DNA from: Candidatus Gastranaerophilales bacterium
GTDB lineage: Bacteria; Cyanobacteriota; Vampirovibrionia; Gastranaerophilales; Gastranaerophilaceae
Assembly (NCBI GenBank): GCA_910587245.1
Contig: CAJULX010000010.1
Coordinates: 1 to 64,000 of the forward strand
Reading direction: 5' to 3'
DNA: 64,000 nt
The translations under genes were made by a program, and so were the position numbers. The notes beneath the pieces are model-generated. The model made no database searches. It saw only the letters and a program-made list of their open reading frames with translations, and was not told the DNA's origin. Shown one piece after another: positions 59,310-64,000 of the stretch; positions within the stretch are counted from its first letter, which is position 1; the number at the start of each line of letters is the position of its first letter.

Positions 59310-61838
59310 ATGAGAGTTCACGAACTTGCTAAAGAACTGAATGTCAGCGCTAAAGAATTAATGGAAACAGCCAAAGAGAAACTCGGGATTGTTTTTAAAT
59401 CTCATAGTGTAGCTGTTTCACAGGGTAATATTGATAATATACGTGCTTTATATGTTAAGCCCGAAGAAAAGAAGGCTAAGCCTAAGGCTTTTATTGTGAA
59501 AAAAGCAAAGGTTGAAAAAACCGAAGAAGCTCCTAAAGCCGAGGAGGTACAAGATACTCCGAAGATTACCGTTACGAAAGTTGTAAAAACCAGCACCGAA
59601 AAACCAAAACCTCCAGTGGTTGAACCCTCTGTTAAAGAAAGACCAAAACTTGAAATTGTACGTCCTGCGCCAAAGCAGCAGGATGGTTCTGCTCCACAGG
59701 CTTCTGTCCGTCCTGCGCACAGGGAGCCTGCAAACAGAATTCCCGATATTGCTTCTCTGACACGTAAAAATTTTGGTAAACCTGCAGCAAAGGATGAAAA
59801 AACTTCTAAGGATGGTGCTAAATCAAAAGATAAAGCACAGACTAAACCAAATGCAGATAATCAGGCTCAAAAAACTCCTATAAAAAGACATATTATTTCG
59901 CCTGATATGTATGCTAATCAAGATTTCAGAAACAAAAAGAAGAAAAAAGAAAAAAATTATAAAAACAAGGAAGAAGAACAGGAAAGAATAAGTCTTGAAA
60001 AGGCTGTGCAATCTAAGCATAAAAAACATGTTCAGGAAGTCGAGTCCCTTGAAGAAGTAAAACAGGTTGTAATAAACAGACCCATGACCGTTGGGGAACT
60101 TGCAGATAAAATTAGAAAATCTCCGGCGGAAATTATTAAATTCTTAATGATGGAAAAAATCATGGTGACTGTAAATTCACCTATAGATATTGACACAGCC
60201 AAAAGAGCGGCTATAAATTTTGAAATTGAACCTTTGGATGAGGATATTGAGGCATTTATTCAGGAAGAAACAGAAAAAGAAGAAAAGAACAAAATCCTTC
60301 TTGAAGCTGATGAAAAATCTATTATTAAAAGGGCGCCTGTTGTTACTATTATGGGGCATGTTGACCATGGTAAAACAACCCTTCTGGATAGCATCCGTGC
60401 TTCAAAGCACAAAATTGTTTCAACGGAAGTCGGCGGAATTACCCAGAGTATCGGTGCTTATACTGTTTGGCAGGGTGATAAAAAGATTGTATTTATTGAC
60501 ACACCCGGTCACGAAGCATTTACTCAAATGCGTGCAAGAGGTGCAAAGTCTACCGATATTGCTATTCTTGTAGTTGCGGCAGATGACGGTGTTATGCCGC
60601 AGACGATTGAAGCTATTAATCACGCAAAATCAGCAAATGTACCGATTATTGTGGCTGTGAATAAGATGGATAAGCCCGATGCAGACCCTGATAAAGTATT
60701 GCAGCAAATGACGGAATACGGTCTTGTGCCGGAAGCTTGGGGTGGAGATACAATCTGTGTTAAAGTTTCAGCTATTCAGGGCAAAGGTATTGATGAACTT
60801 TTAGAATATATTTTGCTTGTTGCTGAAATGCAGGAATTAAAGGCCGTTAAGGATTGTCCCGGAATGGGTGTTATAATTGAAGCCAATCTTGATAAAGGTA
60901 AAGGGCCTGTGGCTACGATGCTTGTTCAAAACGGTATTTTAAATGTCGGTGATTCAATTGTTGTGGGTACCGTAGGCGGTAAAGTCCGCGCTTTGCTTGA
61001 TGATTCAGGGCAAAGAGTGAAATCCGCAGGACCGTCAACTCCTGTTGAAATTTTAGGATTAAATGAAGTTCCTCAGGCTGGTGATGCTTTTGAAGTTGTG
61101 CAAAATGAGCGCGTTATGAAGCAGATTGTAAATGAAAGAAAGCAACGCGAAAGAGTTAGCAGACTTGAAGCTATGGCTGTTTCTCATGTTAAAAAGGAAA
61201 CGCTTGCAAATGATGAAATTAAAAATCTTAATTTAATCATCAAAGCCAATACAAACGGTTCTGCTGAAGCAGTTTCACAGGCTATTCAGAATGTTAAATC
61301 AACCGAGGTTATCCCGAAAATTATGCACGTTGGTGTCGGGGATATCTCAGAAGCCGATGTAATGCTTGCTTCCGCAAGTGATGCAATAATTCTCGGTTTT
61401 AGCGTTAAAGAAGATGCAAATGCTCTTGCTGCAGCTGAAAGAGAACTTGTTCAAATCAAAAAATACGACATTATTTATCAAGTTCTGGAAGATGTTGAAA
61501 AAACCATGCTTTCTCTATTGGAGCCCGAAATTCAGGAAGTAGAACTCGGTACGGCGGAAGTAAGGCAGATTTTTACATTCGGAAAAACCGGCAAAATTGC
61601 AGGTTGTTATGTAACTGAAGGTAAAATTGTGCGTTCCAAAACAGCTGTGGTTAAAAGAGGCGGAGTTGAAATTTACAAAGGCGAGATTAATCAGCTGAAA
61701 CGCTTTAAAGACGATGTTAAAGAAGTTGCGCAGGGTTTTGAATGCGGTATTTCATTTGCAAAATTCAACGACCTTCAAGAAGGCGATATAATTGAGGTTT
61801 CAACAACAAAAGAAATTGAAAGAAGTTCGCTCGTTTAA
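59310..61838 (+). CDS. infB: translation initiation factor IF-2
   Basis: GTPase that places fMet-tRNA on the 30S subunit and promotes subunit joining. The 842-residue protein has an IF2_N domain (MRVHELAKELNVSAKELMET), a Lys/Ala/Pro-rich linker to about 240, a second IF2_N (MTVGELADKIRKSPAEIIKF), the G domain (GHVDHGKTTLLD near 349, DTPGHEAF, NKMDKP), and domains II-IV to the end. The ATG at 59310 has GGAAG 5 nt upstream; the longer frame has none. It starts infB-rbfA-truB, the usual order; nusA and rimP are not upstream here. Confidence 0.97.
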   Translation: MRVHELAKELNVSAKELMETAKEKLGIVFKSHSVAVSQGNIDNIRALYVKPEEKKAKPKAFIVKKAKVEKTEEAPKAEEVQDTPKITVTKVVKTSTEKPKPPVVEPSVKERPKLEIVRPAPKQQDGSAPQASVRPAHREPANRIPDIASLTRKNFGKPAAKDEKTSKDGAKSKDKAQTKPNADNQAQKTPIKRHIISPDMYANQDFRNKKKKKEKNYKNKEEEQERISLEKAVQSKHKKHVQEVESLEEVKQVVINRPMTVGELADKIRKSPAEIIKFLMMEKIMVTVNSPIDIDTAKRAAINFEIEPLDEDIEAFIQEETEKEEKNKILLEADEKSIIKRAPVVTIMGHVDHGKTTLLDSIRASKHKIVSTEVGGITQSIGAYTVWQGDKKIVFIDTPGHEAFTQMRARGAKSTDIAILVVAADDGVMPQTIEAINHAKSANVPIIVAVNKMDKPDADPDKVLQQMTEYGLVPEAWGGDTICVKVSAIQGKGIDELLEYILLVAEMQELKAVKDCPGMGVIIEANLDKGKGPVATMLVQNGILNVGDSIVVGTVGGKVRALLDDSGQRVKSAGPSTPVEILGLNEVPQAGDAFEVVQNERVMKQIVNERKQRERVSRLEAMAVSHVKKETLANDEIKNLNLIIKANTNGSAEAVSQAIQNVKSTEVIPKIMHVGVGDISEADVMLASASDAIILGFSVKEDANALAAAERELVQIKKYDIIYQVLEDVEKTMLSLLEPEIQEVELGTAEVRQIFTFGKTGKIAGCYVTEGKIVRSKTAVVKRGGVEIYKGEINQLKRFKDDVKEVAQGFECGISFAKFNDLQEGDIIEVSTTKEIERSSLV

Positions 61839-61854
61839 TGTAAGGAAGATTATC

Positions 61855-62208
61855 ATGACACTTAGAAATGAAAAAGTTAGAAAAGCTCTCATGAGAGAAA
61901 TTTCTGATATTTTATTCCGTGAAGTTAAAAATCCCCATATCACAGGAATTGTTTCTATCACTGATGTTGAAGTATCTCATGATAATTCTTATGCTAAAGT
62001 TTTTTATAGCGTAATGGCGGATGATGAGGATAAAAAGAAAGAAACCGTTGAAGCGCTCAAAACCGTGACTCCAAAAATCCGATATGAAGTTGGAAAACGT
62101 ATCAGGCTTAGAAAAACGCCTGAGTTGAATTTTATTCTGGATGAATCTTTGGAAAGAGGTTTTAGAATCACTAAATTAATTGACCAAATTTCTAAAGGTG
62201 AGATTTAG
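61855..62208 (+). CDS. rbfA: ribosome-binding factor A
   Basis: Late 30S assembly factor with a KH-like fold. The 117-residue protein begins MTLRNEKVRKALMREISDIL, with the family stretch ISDVEVS-like (SITDVEVSHDNSYAKVFYSV) and RLRKTPELNFILDES near the end. I start at the ATG at 61855, behind AAGGAAG; upstream in-frame codons lie inside infB. Between infB (16 bp) and truB (24 bp). Confidence 0.96.
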   Translation: MTLRNEKVRKALMREISDILFREVKNPHITGIVSITDVEVSHDNSYAKVFYSVMADDEDKKKETVEALKTVTPKIRYEVGKRIRLRKTPELNFILDESLERGFRITKLIDQISKGEI

Positions 62209-62232
62209 AATTGTTAAAAGGTTAATATTTGT

Positions 62233-63180
62233 ATGCCTGAACGAGATTTTTCCGATAACAAAAAAGAATTCACCGATAATAGTGATGTTTTTTGTTTTTT
62301 AAATATATATAAACCCCGTGGAATTACCTCATTTGATGTTATTTATAAACTCAGGAAGCATCTTAAAATTAAAAAAATCGGACATTCGGGTACGCTTGAC
62401 CCTGAGGCGGAAGGTGTTATGCAGGTTGGAGTTGGCAAAGCTACCAGGCTTTTAGATTATCTGTGCTCGGATAAAAGGTATATCGCAAAAATCAGGTTTG
62501 GATATTTTTCTTCAACCGGTGATGCGGAAGGCGAAGTAACACCATTTAATACTCCGAAATTCACAGAGGATGAACTTTTGGTTGCAATGAATTCTATGAT
62601 AGGAAAGATAGAACAAATTCCTCCTGCGTATAGTGCCATAAAAGTGGGCGGCAAAAAGCTTTGTGACCTTGCAAGAAAAAATAAACTTGAAGGTGTTGAA
62701 ATTCCAAAAAGAGTGATTGAGATTTATGATGCAAAATTATTAACTTTTGTAACAGACTCACATCCCGATATTCCTATGAAGCAAATTCCTTATGAGGCTG
62801 AAATTGAAATCTTCTGTTCAAAAGGTACTTATATTCGCTCTTTTGCTGTAGATTTGGCGGAAAAACTAGGTACATGTGCTTATTTGACTTCTCTTATTCG
62901 TACTGCTGCCGGAAAATTTAATATCAAAGATTCAATTCAAACGGATGCAGTTTTGCTTGATAAGCATGGCGTGGAACCTTCTAAAGCATTGAATTTGCCT
63001 GAATATATACTAAATGAATCAGAGTATCTTAAAGTTCTTAACGGTGTATCATTTCTTTCAAGGTATACTATATCTGAAAATACGACATTAATGCTTATTT
63101 ATAAAAATCATCTTGTATCAATTGCAGTTTTATCGGATAATATGATTGTATGCAAAAAGGTTTTTAAACAGCACGTTTAA
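62233..63180 (+). CDS. truB: tRNA pseudouridine(55) synthase
   Basis: Makes the universal pseudouridine 55 of the T loop. The 315-residue protein has NIYKPRGITSFDVIYKLRK, the catalytic HSGTLDPEAEGVMQVGVGKAT with Asp56, YIAKIRFGYFSSTGDAEGE, and IEQIPPAYSAIKVGGKKLCD. The C-terminal 60 residues form a short PUA-like part. The AAAGG is 14 nt from the ATG, so initiation may be aided by coupling. It follows rbfA by 24 bp. Confidence 0.96.
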   Translation: MPERDFSDNKKEFTDNSDVFCFLNIYKPRGITSFDVIYKLRKHLKIKKIGHSGTLDPEAEGVMQVGVGKATRLLDYLCSDKRYIAKIRFGYFSSTGDAEGEVTPFNTPKFTEDELLVAMNSMIGKIEQIPPAYSAIKVGGKKLCDLARKNKLEGVEIPKRVIEIYDAKLLTFVTDSHPDIPMKQIPYEAEIEIFCSKGTYIRSFAVDLAEKLGTCAYLTSLIRTAAGKFNIKDSIQTDAVLLDKHGVEPSKALNLPEYILNESEYLKVLNGVSFLSRYTISENTTLMLIYKNHLVSIAVLSDNMIVCKKVFKQHV

Positions 63181-63209
63181 GATTTAAAAAGCGTTATACA
63201 GAGGGAAAT

Positions 63210-63779
63210 ATGGGTATTTTTATAAGAACTTTAATTGTAACCGTTATTTTTTGTTTAGGGTATTTTGCGTGGGTTTATTTTTCAAAAGAGGCTTTCAGCC
63301 CTGAACTGCAAATAACGGGTGAAGCTAAAAATGTTGTGGTTCAAGATAAGACACCTGAAGAAACCTCTGAAACCGAAAATAAAATGAAAGATATAAAAAT
63401 TGCTTTTTTAACAGGTGAGAATACCGTTGAATATGTTTCAAGAAAAGCAAAAAATAAAACCTTATACAGTGCCTTGGGCTTGCTTTTAAAAGGACCAAGC
63501 GAAGAAGAAAAAGCTCATGGAATTTTTACTGAAATTCCCTCAAATGCGCGTCTTATCTCTGTTAAGAAAGATGAAGCCGATAATTCCATAATTATTAATT
63601 TGACTCAAGAATTTGGTGAGGGCGGCGGTACACAGTCAATTCAGGCCAGACTGGATCAAATTGTTAAGACTGTAAATGCTAATGCAGGACACATTCCCGT
63701 TTACCTTTATTTGGATGGTAAAAAGGCGCAATATCTCGGAGGAGAAGGGATTTATATTGAGCAGCCTATAAACAGATAA
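63210..63779 (+). CDS. GerMN-domain exported protein
   Basis: A 189-residue protein with one N-terminal membrane helix (about 5-25) and an extracytoplasmic GerMN (sporulation/spore-germination) domain: DIKIAFLTGENTVEYVSRKA, then ALGLLLKGPSEEEKAHGIFT, and QARLDQIVKTVNANAGHIPVY. Despite the name, this fold is common in non-sporulating cyanobacteria-related lineages, where it is linked to envelope assembly. GAGGGA precedes the ATG. Last gene of the infB run, followed by a hairpin. Confidence 0.85.
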   Translation: MGIFIRTLIVTVIFCLGYFAWVYFSKEAFSPELQITGEAKNVVVQDKTPEETSETENKMKDIKIAFLTGENTVEYVSRKAKNKTLYSALGLLLKGPSEEEKAHGIFTEIPSNARLISVKKDEADNSIIINLTQEFGEGGGTQSIQARLDQIVKTVNANAGHIPVYLYLDGKKAQYLGGEGIYIEQPINR

Positions 63780-63783
63780 TTCT

Positions 63784-63816
63784 AAATATCAAATCCGGGT
63801 TCAAATTTGATATTTA
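63784..63816 (+). terminator. possible terminator after the GerMN gene
   Basis: AAATATCAAAT and ATTTGATATTT form an 11-bp AT-rich stem around CCGGGTTCA. The T-run (TATTTATATT) is imperfect. Confidence 0.5.
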
Positions 63817-63894
63817 TATTTAAATGTGATATTATTTTAATGTTTTAAGTTGTTTATATCATTATATAGTTGTTTTATCGTAAAAAGGTTACCA

Positions 63895-63996
63895 ATGAAA
63901 AAAAACTTGCGGTGTTCTATGCAAAGATTTCCGTTTTTTAACGCAGTTAAAAAAAGCCTGCCCAACCGGGTAATATCAAGTTGCGCTGTTTTATGA
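63895..63996 (+). CDS. possible 33-residue basic peptide
   Basis: Small open frame (MKKNLRCSMQRFPFFNAVKK then SLPNRVISSCAVL) with a good ribosome binding site, AAAAAGG 7 nt before the ATG. It is basic, has two cysteines, and its TGA overlaps a further ATG, so it could be a leader or coupling peptide for a gene beyond the window. The window ends 4 nt later, so coding status is uncertain. Confidence 0.35.
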   Translation: MKKNLRCSMQRFPFFNAVKKSLPNRVISSCAVL

Positions 63997-64000
63997 TGAA

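Overview
The window is AT-rich bacterial chromosome, densely coded on both strands with the standard code (TGA is used as stop throughout). The gene set suggests a fermentative, probably gut-associated, non-photosynthetic relative of the Cyanobacteria (Candidatus Melainabacteria / Gastranaerophilales, class Vampirovibrionia). The pointers are the [FeFe]-hydrogenase maturase HydF, a PPi-dependent phosphofructokinase, ThyX in place of ThyA, an NfnA-type flavoprotein, phycobilisome-lyase-like HEAT repeats with no photosynthesis gene, and several lineage-looking hypothetical proteins carrying a short F-K/R-G motif near the N-terminus. The assignment is an inference from gene content; no rRNA is present to test it.

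Layout. 1-5.3 kb: HEAT-repeat protein, lytic transglycosylase, then rpmE-thyX-prfA leftward. 5.3-11 kb: XRE regulator with a palindromic site, a family 2 glycosyltransferase, tRNA-Cys, a secreted WG-repeat protein, a large unknown protein with a possible Cys/His/Asn(Asp) catalytic triad, a stand-alone TOPRIM protein and a ribbon-helix-helix protein. 11-22.4 kb: hydF, a secreted GH13 enzyme, the pgpH-ybeY-dgkA operon, rpsT, a UbiE/MenG-type methyltransferase, a TPR-histidine kinase pair, dnaK. 22.4-29.7 kb: nfnA, a four-cysteine mini-protein, leuC, a nitrilase-family amidase, dacB, a patatin, and a second LeuC/aconitase-family protein. 29.8-32.8 kb: tRNA-Met, two glycan genes, tRNA-Pro. 33-44.7 kb: radical SAM, GNAT, rpsL-rpsG, tgt-ndk, ychF, mscL, unknowns and pfp. 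44.8-48.5 kb: tRNA-Gly, three sugar-polymer genes including glf, tRNA-Ala. 48.6-64 kb: small redox-type and membrane proteins, def-fmt-aroH-M16-M16, a TPR protein, two oligopeptide-type permeases, mgtC, and infB-rbfA-truB-gerMN.

How it fits together: most of the window is housekeeping (translation, envelope growth, folding). Glycan-decoration genes sit in three small cargo islets next to tRNA genes. Two observations stand out. First, tRNA-Ala and tRNA-Pro are each preceded by a related element of about 65-75 nt that begins with a copy of that tRNA's own 5' end and continues into a conserved hairpin; a weaker relative lies before tRNA-Met. I know of no name for it. Second, several genes have no Shine-Dalgarno sequence and instead a -10 box 6-7 nt before the ATG, so their mRNAs are probably leaderless.
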